Notes: generated from the sequence alone by a model not told the origin. DNA of 31,886 bases from DSWT01 sp049975385 (GCA_049975385.1 JBNGDO010000046.1:1-31886); one strand, 5' to 3'. Shown: positions 13,191 through 21,825, counted from the first letter of the stretch. Numbers and translations: made by a program.

Positions 13191-14490
13191 CGTCCATCCT
13201 CCGCGCTTTGTTCACAATGCTGAAGGCGATGATCCCGCCGATGATGAGCAGGATGACGCCCGGCACGAGCAGCACGGCTGCCGCGCCCAAGGCCGGCGGC
13301 AACAGCACGCCGATCACCATCGCCAGCAACCCGATGAGCGTCAGCAGCACGCCCGGCGCAGCCGCTGCGGCGACCACGAGCCAGACCTTGTTCCAATCCA
13401 CCGGGCGCTGTCCGGCGATGGCCCCTGTCTGCCCGTTGACCATCACCTGATACGGCTGCCCGTCGTATCGGTAGACGGCCATATACACCGGCGCGAGCAC
13501 GTAGCGCCAACTTTCGTCGCTGAAATCCAGCGCCATGCTGAAGTTGCGAATCTGCGATGTGCTGGCCTGCCCACGGCACGCCTCGCGCGTCGTGGCGCGC
13601 ATCTTCTCGCGGCCCTCCTCCCATGCTTTTTCGAGCTGGACGTCGTAGGCCTGCGCCAGAAATCCGGCGAGGTACTGCGGTTCGTAGGCGACCAACGCCT
13701 GCGTATCGTAGTCTTGCAGGGTGTTCAGGAGCACACGGCTCAACTTTGACGTTCCGGGGACCAACAAATCGTCGAAGAACTTGCGCACGCGCCCGGATTC
13801 CCAGCGCCAGACGGTGACCGTGTGGCTTTCCCAGGACTTGGTCGAAGAATTATAACGGCGGCGCGTCTCCTTATGCCCGACTTCGGCCTTCCATTCGGCC
13901 TGGGTCACGGCGTCGAAGGTCCAATAGGGGAGGTAGATGCCCGTGAATCCGGCGAGCGCCTTCTGTTTGAGCGCTTTCGGCACCATCCAACTGCTGCCCA
14001 GCCACTTTTGGGCGATGGGGCAGCAGGCATCAGCCTCGATTTTGAAGGGGATCAGGAAGCGCGGGCGCAGCACATCCTGCGGCGCGTCCTGCTGCAACAC
14101 GCGGTTCGAGCCGCAGAAGGGACAGGTGTGCGTCAGCCGGCCCGGCGGGAGCGTCGCACGTGCATTGCAGTTCTGGCATTGCAATTCCTGGCGCGTCTCG
14201 CCCCAGCCGTGGGCCTGGCTGGCGACGGCCATGGTTTCCACGGTGAATTCGAATTCCTGCGCGCCCTTGCCGACAATCGGTTTGGCGGGAGGTTCGTAAT
14301 AGCCGCAGTACGTGCAGCGCAAGCCGCCGTCGGCGACGCTGTAGGCTGTCATTGCCTGGCACTGCGGGCACTTGAACTCCATAATTTCGGGCTGCGCTTC
14401 GGCCTCCTCCGGTGCGGGCATATAGACCTCGATGCCGGGAATCGCCGATTCGGCGGGGATAAAGCCTGGTGGTGGGAATGGTTGGGTCAT
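13183..14490 (-). CDS. Zinc-ribbon membrane protein with two ribbons, first of a pair
   Basis: 435 residues, function unknown. There are two zinc ribbons: CPQCQAMTAYSVADGGLRCTYC at about 39-60 and CQNCNARATLPPGRLTHTC-PFC at about 105-130. These are followed by RPRFLIPFKIEADACCPIAQ and FTGIYLPYWTFDAVTQAEW, a long soluble core, YQVMVNGQTGAIAG and two TM helices (VVAAAAAPGVLLTLIGLLAM; LGAAAVLLVPGVILLIIGGI). Domain order is shared with the downstream paralogue, which has one ribbon fewer. GGAGG precedes the ATG. It probably acts at the membrane with the ribbons in the cytoplasm; a hetero-complex of the two is inference from coupling and shared architecture. Confidence 0.78.
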   Translation of the reverse strand: MTQPFPPPGFIPAESAIPGIEVYMPAPEEAEAQPEIMEFKCPQCQAMTAYSVADGGLRCTYCGYYEPPAKPIVGKGAQEFEFTVETMAVASQAHGWGETRQELQCQNCNARATLPPGRLTHTCPFCGSNRVLQQDAPQDVLRPRFLIPFKIEADACCPIAQKWLGSSWMVPKALKQKALAGFTGIYLPYWTFDAVTQAEWKAEVGHKETRRRYNSSTKSWESHTVTVWRWESGRVRKFFDDLLVPGTSKLSRVLLNTLQDYDTQALVAYEPQYLAGFLAQAYDVQLEKAWEEGREKMRATTREACRGQASTSQIRNFSMALDFSDESWRYVLAPVYMAVYRYDGQPYQVMVNGQTGAIAGQRPVDWNKVWLVVAAAAAPGVLLTLIGLLAMVIGVLLPPALGAAAVLLVPGVILLIIGGIIAFSIVNKARRMDDV

Positions 14491-14543
14491 TGGGCCTCCT
14501 TATGATCTGTGCTTGAAAACGAAGAGGAGAGAGATGAACGGGC

Positions 14544-14933
14544 TTACGCTTGTTCTAGCCAAAGCGCGACTTCAGCCAAGACTTGATTAAGTGTGGGTTG
14601 ATCAGAGGGGGCGCAATATTCCGTTACCCCAATGTGTTTGTGATGTGGATGCGTTATAATCTCTGGATGATGAGGAGCATTATCGTAACGGAAAACATGC
14701 TGTCCCTGACGCATATACACATAAGCATAATGTATGCGCACCGGATAGCCTAGCTCAGTGCTGACGACCTCGTAAATATCCAAATACGAGTCATCCCAGA
14801 AAAATACTCGACAACGTAGCAAACCATTATAGTCGTCTGAAGCCAGACATTCGATAGGTTCGCGCAGGGAACTGACATGCGGCGCGTTATGCAGGCCACG
14901 CTCCACTGTGGCGAAATAATCGTCAATATTCAT
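14544..14933 (-). CDS. TumE-like toxin (DUF6516 family)
   Basis: 129-residue acidic and aromatic protein resembling the TumE toxin family: MNIDDYFATVERGL at the start, then FFWDDSYLDIYEVVS, and a conserved His/Tyr region YRYDNAPHHPEI-like (here FRYDNAPHHPEIITHPHH). The toxic activity of the family is not something I can read from the sequence. Its start overlaps the partner's stop as ATGA. A small gene pair with an antitoxin-like first gene and its own promoter fits a type II TA module. It lies between unrelated genes on the same strand, typical of a mobile accessory insertion. Confidence 0.72.
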   Translation of the reverse strand: MNIDDYFATVERGLHNAPHVSSLREPIECLASDDYNGLLRCRVFFWDDSYLDIYEVVSTELGYPVRIHYAYVYMRQGQHVFRYDNAPHHPEIITHPHHKHIGVTEYCAPSDQPTLNQVLAEVALWLEQA

Positions 14934-15148
14934 ACGGCCACAGGTTCACGCTGCATAAACTGACGCACAGGCAATGAAGTGAGGTACAAGTGATACAAGC
15001 CAGCCCACATCATGATGTCCGTGTCATCGCCTAATTCACCGTTCTCAAAGCGACGGTAGAACTCTATGGTCGAGTAGCCATATTGCCGTTCGTAGTCGTG
15101 TAAACGTTGACTCAGTTCCCTGAATGATAACCGTTGAGCTTGAAACAT
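14930..15148 (-). CDS. Antitoxin-like partner of the TumE toxin
   Basis: 72 residues with an N-terminal helical stretch (SFRELSQRLHDYERQYGYST) and the characteristic FYRRFENGELGDDTDIMMWAGLYHLY segment, split here by charged residues, that recurs in the small genes preceding TumE-family toxins. GGAGG lies about eight bases before the ATG. It is first in the operon and translation is coupled to the toxin by ATGA. The extended -10 promoter is at 15176-15184. There is no obvious ribbon-helix-helix or HTH domain, so whether it also represses transcription is open. Confidence 0.7.
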   Translation of the reverse strand: MFQAQRLSFRELSQRLHDYERQYGYSTIEFYRRFENGELGDDTDIMMWAGLYHLYLTSLPVRQFMQREPVAV

Positions 15149-15175
15149 ACAATGTGCCTCCTTATGCTTATTCGT

Positions 15176-15184
15176 ATTATAGCA
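15176..15184 (-). promoter_or_regulatory. Extended -10 promoter of the TumE TA pair
   Basis: On the minus strand the 9-mer TGCTATAAT lies about 30 bases upstream of the antitoxin start. It is an extended -10 box (TGn plus perfect TATAAT) with no recognisable -35. The identical 9-mer precedes the other TA pair at 27050-27058. Confidence 0.65.
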
Positions 15185-15209
15185 TGTTCAGCATATGACG
15201 GGAAATGGC

Positions 15210-16220
15210 TCAGCCTTCATACAGCACACACCTCACCCTATGCCCCGTCACAATCGTCACCCACGGCGGCTCTTCTTGGTCGCAGATACCGGGGCGCATC
15301 TGCTCACAGCGGGGATGGAACGGGCAGCCGGGCGGCGTCTCATACGGCTCCGGCACGACGCCGCGGATGGAGTAGAGGCGCGCGTCCCGGTCTCGCGGCC
15401 CCAAACGGGGGATGGAGCGTAGGAGCGCCTGCGTGTAGGGGTGTTTGGGATCGTAGAACAGCGTGTCCACGTCAGCCTCTTCGACGACGCGTCCCAGATA
15501 CATCACGAGGACGCGCTCCGTCATCTGCGCGATAAGGCCCAGGTTGTGCGTGATGAAGAGGATGGCCATGCCGAATTCGTGCTGGAGGTCGAGCATCAGT
15601 TCGAGAATCTGCGCTTCGGTGGTGACGTCGAGCGCCGTCGTCGGTTCGTCGGCGATGAGCAAGCTCGGATAGCACGAGAGCGCCAGAGCGATCATCGCCC
15701 GCTGGCACATCCCGCCGCTTAACTGGTGGGGATAGCGATGGACCGTGCGCGGCGGGTCGGGCATGCCCACTTTGCCCAACATGTCGATGGCCTGTTGGAG
15801 CGCCTGCCGCTTCGAGACCGGCTGGTGCATCTGTATCGCCTCGACGATGTGCTGTCCAACGGTGTACACCGGGTTGAGGGACGACATCGGCTCCTGGAAG
15901 ATCATCGCGATTTCGAGGCCGCGGATGAAGCGCAGCATCGCGTCGTCAGCATCGAGCGCGGTCAGTTCCACCGTCTCGGACTGGTCGCCCACCGGACGGT
16001 GGTAGAGGATTTGCCCACTCGCAATGGTTCCCGGCGACGGCACGATGCGCAGGATCGACCGCGCCAGCACCGACTTGCCGCAGCCGCTCTCGCCCACCAG
16101 CCCCACCGTCTCGCCGCGATGCAGCGTGAAGCTGGCGCCATCCACCGCGCGCACCAGCCCGCCGGACAGTGGAAAGTGCGTGTGCAAGTCTTTGACTTCG
16201 AGCAGGACAGGCGCCCGCAT
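15210..16220 (-). CDS. Oligopeptide/dipeptide-type ABC transporter ATPase (DppD/OppD-like)
   Basis: 336-residue ATPase. Walker A is GESGCGKS at 43-50, the Q-loop is MIFQEPMSSLNP, the signature is HQLSGGMCQRAMIALAL and Walker B is LLIADEPTTALD. The C-terminal family tail is KHPYTQALLRSIPRL followed by PPGCPFHPRCEQM, typical of the Opp/Dpp group. It is an orphan: no permease, DppF partner or binding protein adjoins it. It begins five bases after the stop of the GH106-like gene and has no Shine-Dalgarno, because the region is word-repeat (AATAGCGAATAACGATT), so it likely depends on coupled translation. The cargo is unknown; with the glycosidase next door, an oligosaccharide is possible. Confidence 0.88.
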   Translation of the reverse strand: MRAPVLLEVKDLHTHFPLSGGLVRAVDGASFTLHRGETVGLVGESGCGKSVLARSILRIVPSPGTIASGQILYHRPVGDQSETVELTALDADDAMLRFIRGLEIAMIFQEPMSSLNPVYTVGQHIVEAIQMHQPVSKRQALQQAIDMLGKVGMPDPPRTVHRYPHQLSGGMCQRAMIALALSCYPSLLIADEPTTALDVTTEAQILELMLDLQHEFGMAILFITHNLGLIAQMTERVLVMYLGRVVEEADVDTLFYDPKHPYTQALLRSIPRLGPRDRDARLYSIRGVVPEPYETPPGCPFHPRCEQMRPGICDQEEPPWVTIVTGHRVRCVLYEG

Positions 16221-16247
16221 AATCGTTATTCGCTATTCGTAATTCGC
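16221..16247. repeat. ATTCG(TA) heptamer repeat across the GH106-like stop codon
   Basis: Heptamer units TTATTCG, CTATTCG, TAATTCG in tandem. On the minus strand they encode the last residues of the GH106-like protein (RITNSE) including its stop codon, and they occupy the place where the next gene's Shine-Dalgarno should be. The same word forms 18160-18248. Confidence 0.7.
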
Positions 16248-18079
16248 AAAATGCGCAGGGAGTATGGTTCTAGTGTAAGATTGAGGGGTGTGTCGGCTAC
16301 AATTTCCGTCAACGCCAGCGGATCGATCCACGTTGCGTGACCCGCGGCGGAGACGGAGAGGGTTGTGGATAGCGGCGTCAAGCCTTCGTTGGTGAGGATG
16401 TAGTAGTGGATGCCTTCCTTGATGACGTGGCGGTAGCGCAGATCCGGCGCGGGTGGCGTCGCAACCAGATCGGGCGGAACGAGGCGATCTATCGCCGTCA
16501 GGAAATCCTCCACGGATTGAGCGGATTTAACGGAAGGGGGAGGGTCGGACTGCCAGGCGATGAGCCGTCCAGCATCGGCGAGGATTTGCAGGGCCAGTTT
16601 GGCCTCTTCGGAGATGGCGGTAAGGCCGTCGAGGATCGCGGCCTGGTAATGCATCCCGGCGATGAAGATGCCCTCAGGCGTCACCTCTGCATCTTCCCAC
16701 AGGTGGCGCAGTTCCAGATAGTTGAAGTCGCGCTGGTGCTGGAAGCAGATTTTGGCCGCCGCCCAGGGCAGGTCGATGGATTCGGTCAGGATGGCGATGT
16801 GGCACTTGTGTTCGCTATCAGTGTTCAGCCAGCTCATCCGCCGGACGTAATCGGCGAACGGCTTGTACTCATCCCACCACGGGCTGTGTGGGCCGACGTC
16901 GGGCGGGCGCTCGTCCTTGCGCGGGCCGCGGATCGAGTAGAAGAAGGCGTGCGGGTACAGCAGGTTCACGCCACGCACAAACAACCAATCCACCAGCCAC
17001 TTCATCTCCTGCCAGGTGAAGCCGTGTCCATACGCGCCGAAACACTCGTTGCTGTTGCGCCGCCGTCCCAGGTGCCGCGCCGCGGATGACGAGCACTTTC
17101 CTTGTGTGGACTCCGGCCCTTCCAGCGCCGTCGGGCCGGGGAGCAGCCAGCGCCACACGATATCCTGCCCAGGGATGTGGAAGTAGCGCAGGTAGCCGAT
17201 GTCGTCGCCGCGTCCCGGATGGCCCGTGAGCGCGATCCCGTGCGCCTCGCACCAGTCGTAGAGCGGCCGGTAATAGGTGGTTTCCAGGCGATGGGCCAGC
17301 GCGCGCTTGTAGTCCTCGCGGTAGCGTTCCGCGTCCGGTCCGTCGTCGTACCACAGCGCGGGCAGGTGCGGGGTGAAGTCGTAGCCCAGGTAGGCGCTGA
17401 CGTGTTCCAGGATGCCCATCGTGCCGGGCCAGACATTGCGCTCGCGCGGGCGACCGAGCAGCCCCGGTTCGTCGGTAAAGATGGCGCGGATCGTCGTGCC
17501 GAAGTGGTCGCCCAGCGCCTCGGCGTAGCGGTCGTAGACCAGGTGGATGAACGTCGCCGTCGCGTCGGGATTGAGGATGTCGGCGGCGGGCGGCGTGTCC
17601 TCTTCCGGTCCCTCGCCGATGTAGTGGAGGCCGCGAATCACGGCATCGACAGGGCGATCGACGATGGCGATTTTTTGTCCGTTCGCGCGCTCGGCGATGG
17701 CAACCAGGTTATGGGGCGAATTGTCAATTCGCCCTGCATCTTCTAGCGCCAGACAACGGCACTGGTAGATCGGGTTTTCGGCGACGACTTGGCCCGAAGA
17801 CGAACCGGAGGGGTACATTCCCTCGTCGTATAGGATGACAAACATCTCACGGCGTTTGGCCTCTTCCACGGCGACGCGCATGAAGTACAGCATCCGGTCG
17901 GACATCCAGCCGGTGTCGCGGGGCAGCCCCACGCGCGGGTGGATGACGAAGCCATAGACGCCGTGCGCCTCGAAGTCCGCGATCTGCCGGACGATCTCTG
18001 CCTCATCCAGCGCGTCGTTCCAGAACCAGAACGGCGCCATACTGAATTCACGGGGCGGGTTAAGAAAAGCGTTTTCCAT
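16226..18079 (-). CDS. Glycosyl hydrolase, GH106-like (possible alpha-L-rhamnosidase)
   Basis: 617 residues. The N-terminus reads FSMAPFWFWNDALDEAEIVR, then the barrel segment GVYGFVIHPRVGLP and FVILYDEGMYPSG, resembling GH106-type enzymes and their uncharacterised relatives (PFWFWN, YDE..PSG). A central region has the Glu-containing IRAIFTDEPGLLG, a likely catalytic or metal site. A C-terminal beta domain follows. GH106 includes alpha-L-rhamnosidases acting on rhamnogalacturonan; the specificity here is not proven. ATG 18079 has AAGGAGACCGA in front; the in-frame extension to 18157 would be coded by a G/T-rich heptamer repeat and is rejected. Its last codons lie in a word repeat. Confidence 0.68.
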   Translation of the reverse strand: MENAFLNPPREFSMAPFWFWNDALDEAEIVRQIADFEAHGVYGFVIHPRVGLPRDTGWMSDRMLYFMRVAVEEAKRREMFVILYDEGMYPSGSSSGQVVAENPIYQCRCLALEDAGRIDNSPHNLVAIAERANGQKIAIVDRPVDAVIRGLHYIGEGPEEDTPPAADILNPDATATFIHLVYDRYAEALGDHFGTTIRAIFTDEPGLLGRPRERNVWPGTMGILEHVSAYLGYDFTPHLPALWYDDGPDAERYREDYKRALAHRLETTYYRPLYDWCEAHGIALTGHPGRGDDIGYLRYFHIPGQDIVWRWLLPGPTALEGPESTQGKCSSSAARHLGRRRNSNECFGAYGHGFTWQEMKWLVDWLFVRGVNLLYPHAFFYSIRGPRKDERPPDVGPHSPWWDEYKPFADYVRRMSWLNTDSEHKCHIAILTESIDLPWAAAKICFQHQRDFNYLELRHLWEDAEVTPEGIFIAGMHYQAAILDGLTAISEEAKLALQILADAGRLIAWQSDPPPSVKSAQSVEDFLTAIDRLVPPDLVATPPAPDLRYRHVIKEGIHYYILTNEGLTPLSTTLSVSAAGHATWIDPLALTEIVADTPLNLTLEPYSLRILRITNSE

Positions 18080-18095
18080 TCGGTCTCCTTGTTTC

Positions 18096-18155
18096 GGGTT
18101 CTGGGTTTGGAGTTTTGGGTTGTGGGTGTTAGGTGGTTGGGTGGTTAGGTCGTTC
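18096..18155 (+). repeat. GGGTTNT heptamer repeat with G-quadruplex potential
   Basis: About eight degenerate 7-base units, GGGTTCT, GGGTTTG, GAGTTTT, GGGTTGT, GGGTGTT, AGGTGGT, and so on. The plus strand has four GGG runs at 18096-18128 that could form a G-quadruplex with one long loop. It starts 17 bases upstream of the GH106-like start codon. It abuts the ATTCGTA repeat on the other side, so two unrelated heptamer families lie side by side. Confidence 0.65.
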
Positions 18156-18159
18156 ACTC

Positions 18160-18248
18160 ATTCGTAATTCGTAATTCGTAATTCGTAACTCGCTATTCGT
18201 TATTCGCCGATTCTCCATTCGCTGATTCTTTTTTCGCCGATTCGCTCA
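18160..18248. repeat. ATTCGTA heptamer repeat extending into mfd
   Basis: Four near-perfect ATTCGTA units are followed by degenerate ones (ACTCGCT, ATTCGTT, ATTCGCCG, ATTCTCC, ATTCGCTG). From 18193 on, the repeat lies inside the mfd reading frame, where it encodes the tail SESAKKESANGESANNE. The part before 18193 is intergenic. Confidence 0.85.
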
Positions 18249-21200
18249 TCTCTCCCCACCAGTCCGCCAGGCTTTGGAGGACGTGCTGCAAATTATCGCG
18301 CCAGCGAACCTCTTCCCAGGCCAGGGGGAGCCAGATTTCTTGACGACCGACCCGCGCGTGCTCGCCCAAGCGCCGCCGAATCCGCGCGATCTTGCCGGGA
18401 TCGAAGCGTTTGAGCCACGGCGGGCGCAGCGCGATTTGCCCGTTTTCCACGACGATGGCCGGGATGCGGGCGTCGCGCGCCAGAATCTTGAGCCGCAACT
18501 GGTAGATGAGGTTCTGCGCTTCCTGCGGCAGCGGCCCGAAGCGGTCCCCCAGTTCCTCTTGCAGGTGGGTGACTTCCTCCGCGGTGGTCAGTTCGGCCAG
18601 ACGGCGGTAGAGTTGCAGGCGCAGTGTGTCGTCGGGGATATAGTCCGCGGGCAGGCCCACCGCCAGCGGCAGCTCGATGGTGATGGAGCCGAGTGGTTCC
18701 GGCGGCTCCGGCTGGCCGGCGCGCTCCGCCTTGAGGCGGTTGACGGCCCGCGAGAGCATGCGCGTGTAGAGCGTGAAGCCCACGTCGGCGACGTGCCCGT
18801 GTTGTTGCCTGCCGAGGATGTCCCCCGCGCCACGAATTTCCAGATCGCGCAGGGCCACGGTGAAACCGCCACCGCCGCTCGTCGCTTCGTCGAGCGCCTG
18901 CAACCGTGCGCGGGCCTCGTCGTTCATCCGCCGCTTGTGGAAGAAATAGGCGTATCCCCGTCGCGTCCCGCGTCCCACGCGGCCCCGCAACTGGTACAAC
19001 TGCGCCAGCCCAAAGCGGTCCGCCCGTTCGACGATGAGCGTGTTGGCGTTGGGGAAGTCCAAGCCACTCTCGATGATCGTCGTCGCCAGCAGAACGTCGA
19101 CTTCATCGTTGGTGAAGCGCCGCATCGTACGGGCCAGCTCGCGCTCTTGCATCTGCCCGTGCGCCACGGCGATGCGCGCTTCCGGCGCGAGGGTGTGCAC
19201 ACGTTCGGCGACGGCGTGGATCGACTCCACGCGGTTGTGGACGTAGAACACCTGCCCGCCGCGTTTGAGTTCGCGGAGGATCGCGCGCCGTACCACGTCG
19301 CTGTCGTAGGCGCCGATGTACGTCGCAATCGGCAGCCGTTCCTGCGGCGGCGTCTCGATGATGCTGACGTCGCGCACGCCGGTCAGCGCCATGTAGAGCG
19401 TGCGGGGAATGGGCGTGGCGGTGAGCGTGAGCACATCCACTTCCGTGCGCATCTGCTTGAGGCGCTCCTTGTGGGCGACGCCGAACCGCTGCTCCTCGTC
19501 GATGATGACGAGTCCCAAATCCTTGAACGCGATGTCCTGTTGCAGCAGGCGGTGCGTGCCGATGACGATGTCCACTTTCCCTTCGCGTAGTCCCACGAGG
19601 ACTTTGCGCTGTTCGGCGTCGGTGCGGAAGCGCGACAGCAGTTCTATGGTGACGGGGAAGGACGCGAGACGGTTGCGGAAGGTCTCGTAATGCTGTTGGG
19701 CCAGCACCGTCGTCGGCACGAGCATTCCCACCTGTTTGCCGTCCATGACGGCCTTGAACGCGGCGCGCAACGCCACTTCAGTTTTGCCGTAACCGGCATC
19801 CCCGCAGATCAGCCGGTCCATGGGGCGGGCCTTCTCCATATCCTCTTTGACGGCGGTAATCGCCTGCACCTGATCCTCGGTTTCGATGTAGGGGAAGGCG
19901 GCCTCCAGCTCGTGCTGCCAGGCGGTATCCGGCCCGAAGGCGTAGCCGGGCGCAACCTGCCGGGCTGCGTAGAGTTCCAGCAGTTCTCCGGCGATGTGCG
20001 CGGCGGCGGCTTGCACACGCTCTTTCGTCTGTGCCCAGGCCGCGCCGTCCAACCGGCTGAGCCGGGGCGGGGCATCCTCCGCGCCGACGTAGCGCGTGAG
20101 GCGGTCGGCCTGATGGATGGGGACGTAGAGCTTATCGCTACCGCGCGGTTCGATTTCGCCGCGTGCCGGTGGGGCAGCATATTCGAGGAGGAGGTATTCG
20201 CGCTCGATCTCGTCGACGCCGCGCGTCACCAGTCCCCGGAAAATGCCGATGCCATAATCCTCGTGAACGACCAGATCGCCCGGTTGCAGGTCGGCGAAGT
20301 TGAACTCGGGCGAAGCGACGCGGCGGCGCGGGCGGCGGCGCGGTTCCGGCGGTCGCCAGCCGAAGAGTTCCTCGTCGGTGACGAGGTGGCGCGTGCCACG
20401 TGTCCCATTCCATTGCCAGCCGCCAGGGGCTGCGCCCTGCACAAAGGTCAGCAGGCCCTCCGGCGCGGCAGGCACGGCCCGCAGCACCGGCGGCGGGTTG
20501 AAATCCTGCCACAGTTCCGCCATGCGTTCGGCCTGCCGGCTCACGACGACGACCTGATCGTTCAGCGAGAGCCATTGGCGGATGCGTCCCAGGGCCTCCG
20601 GCAGCCGCCCGGCGAAGTGGACTTCGGGTGTGAAGCCCTCCGCCAGCGCGCCCTCGCCGCCCTCTTGCAGCGCGATGGTTCCGGCGCGTTCCAGCCGCGT
20701 GTGAATGGCGTCCCAGGCGACGTAGGGCGGTTCTGCCTGCGGCGGCAGATAGCCCTCTTCGGCGATTTGTGTCTTTTGCTCGTCAGCTTCTTCTTCCAGT
20801 TCACGCCAGCGCGTGGCCAACTTTTCGACGTCGCACAGCACCACCAGCGCATTGTCGGGCAGGTAGTGCAGGAGCGTGCCGTCTTCCTGGTAGAAGTAGG
20901 GGAGGTAGAACTCCAGGTTGGGGAAGGGGAAGGCGGCTTCGAGCGCCTGGGCGTCAGCTTCGAGGAGCCCGCGCACGTCGGTGGGAAGCGGTGTCTCAAG
21001 CAGCGCCTGCAGCGTCGCCAGGGCGCGTTCGCCATCCATCGGTAGGGCCTCGCGCACCGGCGTCAGCCAGAAGCTCGTCGTGCGTCCTGCCTCGGGAAGC
21101 GAGCGCTGCGTGGCGGGATCGAAGGCGCGGATGGTGTCGATGACGTCGCCGAAGAATTCCAGGCGATACGGCAGCGTCGATTGTGGCGGGTAGATGTCGA

Positions 21201-21810
21201 TCAGACCGCCGCGCCGGCTGAACTGTCCCGGTGCCTGTACGACACTCACGGGTTCATAACCGATGCCGCCCGCGTGGCGCGCCAGGCCGGTGAGAGACTC
21301 GCTGGCATCCTTAGGATGCACATCCACCTGGATTTTGCGGGCGGCGCGGCGAAACTGGCGGTAGGGGAGCGTGCGTTGCATCAACGCGCGGACGGAGGTA
21401 ATGATGATGGGCGGCGCCTCCCCTGCCCCCGCATTCTCACCCACCGCGTCGATGCGGTGCATAAAGAGCTTGGAGAGGACGTCCAGCCGGTCGGTGATGG
21501 CCTCTGGTGTCCACGGTGCGCGTTCGTAGAAGAGCACCGGCGGTTCCGGAAATCGGCGTAGCCGTGAGGGATCATCCACCCACAGCTTGAGCGCTTCTAC
21601 CAGACGGCGGCTTTCGTCGACGGTGGGGACGACAATGACGACGGGAGCGGGCAAGTCCAGGTCTTCACTCAGCGCCGAGATGACCGGTGGGCGCGCGCGC
21701 TGCATCAGAGCCGTGCTTGGAAGTTCCAATCCGGCTTGCAGCGCATCGCGCAGTGTTTGGTAAGCGGGATGTTCCCGCACCCATGCTAAAAGTCCATGTA
21801 GAAGGGCCAT
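18193..21810 (-). CDS. mfd: Transcription-repair coupling factor
   Basis: 1205 residues; the ATP-dependent translocase that removes stalled RNA polymerase and recruits UvrA. An N-terminal UvrB-homology module is followed by the RNA-polymerase-interacting CarD-like domain near residue 500 (FADLQPGDLVVHEDYGIGIF). The motor domains follow, with Walker A GDAGYGKTEVALRAAFKA near 668, DEEQ box VIIDEEQRFGVAHKERL near 767, and TLTATPIPRTLYMAL. Then come the second RecA domain with QLRGRVGRG, and the C-terminal TRCF domain (GSITIELPLAVGLPADYIPD). The last 17 residues, SESAKKESANGESANNE, are repetitive and coded by the ATTCG heptamer repeat, which looks like a repeat-driven extension past the native end. 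Confidence 0.97.
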   Translation of the reverse strand: MALLHGLLAWVREHPAYQTLRDALQAGLELPSTALMQRARPPVISALSEDLDLPAPVVIVVPTVDESRRLVEALKLWVDDPSRLRRFPEPPVLFYERAPWTPEAITDRLDVLSKLFMHRIDAVGENAGAGEAPPIIITSVRALMQRTLPYRQFRRAARKIQVDVHPKDASESLTGLARHAGGIGYEPVSVVQAPGQFSRRGGLIDIYPPQSTLPYRLEFFGDVIDTIRAFDPATQRSLPEAGRTTSFWLTPVREALPMDGERALATLQALLETPLPTDVRGLLEADAQALEAAFPFPNLEFYLPYFYQEDGTLLHYLPDNALVVLCDVEKLATRWRELEEEADEQKTQIAEEGYLPPQAEPPYVAWDAIHTRLERAGTIALQEGGEGALAEGFTPEVHFAGRLPEALGRIRQWLSLNDQVVVVSRQAERMAELWQDFNPPPVLRAVPAAPEGLLTFVQGAAPGGWQWNGTRGTRHLVTDEELFGWRPPEPRRRPRRRVASPEFNFADLQPGDLVVHEDYGIGIFRGLVTRGVDEIEREYLLLEYAAPPARGEIEPRGSDKLYVPIHQADRLTRYVGAEDAPPRLSRLDGAAWAQTKERVQAAAAHIAGELLELYAARQVAPGYAFGPDTAWQHELEAAFPYIETEDQVQAITAVKEDMEKARPMDRLICGDAGYGKTEVALRAAFKAVMDGKQVGMLVPTTVLAQQHYETFRNRLASFPVTIELLSRFRTDAEQRKVLVGLREGKVDIVIGTHRLLQQDIAFKDLGLVIIDEEQRFGVAHKERLKQMRTEVDVLTLTATPIPRTLYMALTGVRDVSIIETPPQERLPIATYIGAYDSDVVRRAILRELKRGGQVFYVHNRVESIHAVAERVHTLAPEARIAVAHGQMQERELARTMRRFTNDEVDVLLATTIIESGLDFPNANTLIVERADRFGLAQLYQLRGRVGRGTRRGYAYFFHKRRMNDEARARLQALDEATSGGGGFTVALRDLEIRGAGDILGRQQHGHVADVGFTLYTRMLSRAVNRLKAERAGQPEPPEPLGSITIELPLAVGLPADYIPDDTLRLQLYRRLAELTTAEEVTHLQEELGDRFGPLPQEAQNLIYQLRLKILARDARIPAIVVENGQIALRPPWLKRFDPGKIARIRRRLGEHARVGRQEIWLPLAWEEVRWRDNLQHVLQSLADWWGEMSESAKKESANGESANNE

Positions 21811-21825
21811 ACTTCCTTTATTTTT

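Noticed and set aside
12111..14490. PriA-like helicases
   Set aside because: Only zinc ribbons are shared; no Walker motifs, and TM helices are present.
18080..18157. N-terminal extension of the GH106-like protein
   Set aside because: It would be coded by the G/T-rich heptamer repeat, with no ribosome-binding site.
19690..21045. Long plus-strand open frame over mfd
   Set aside because: Antisense to a well-conserved gene, no start signal and no recognisable protein; a GC-rich artefact.
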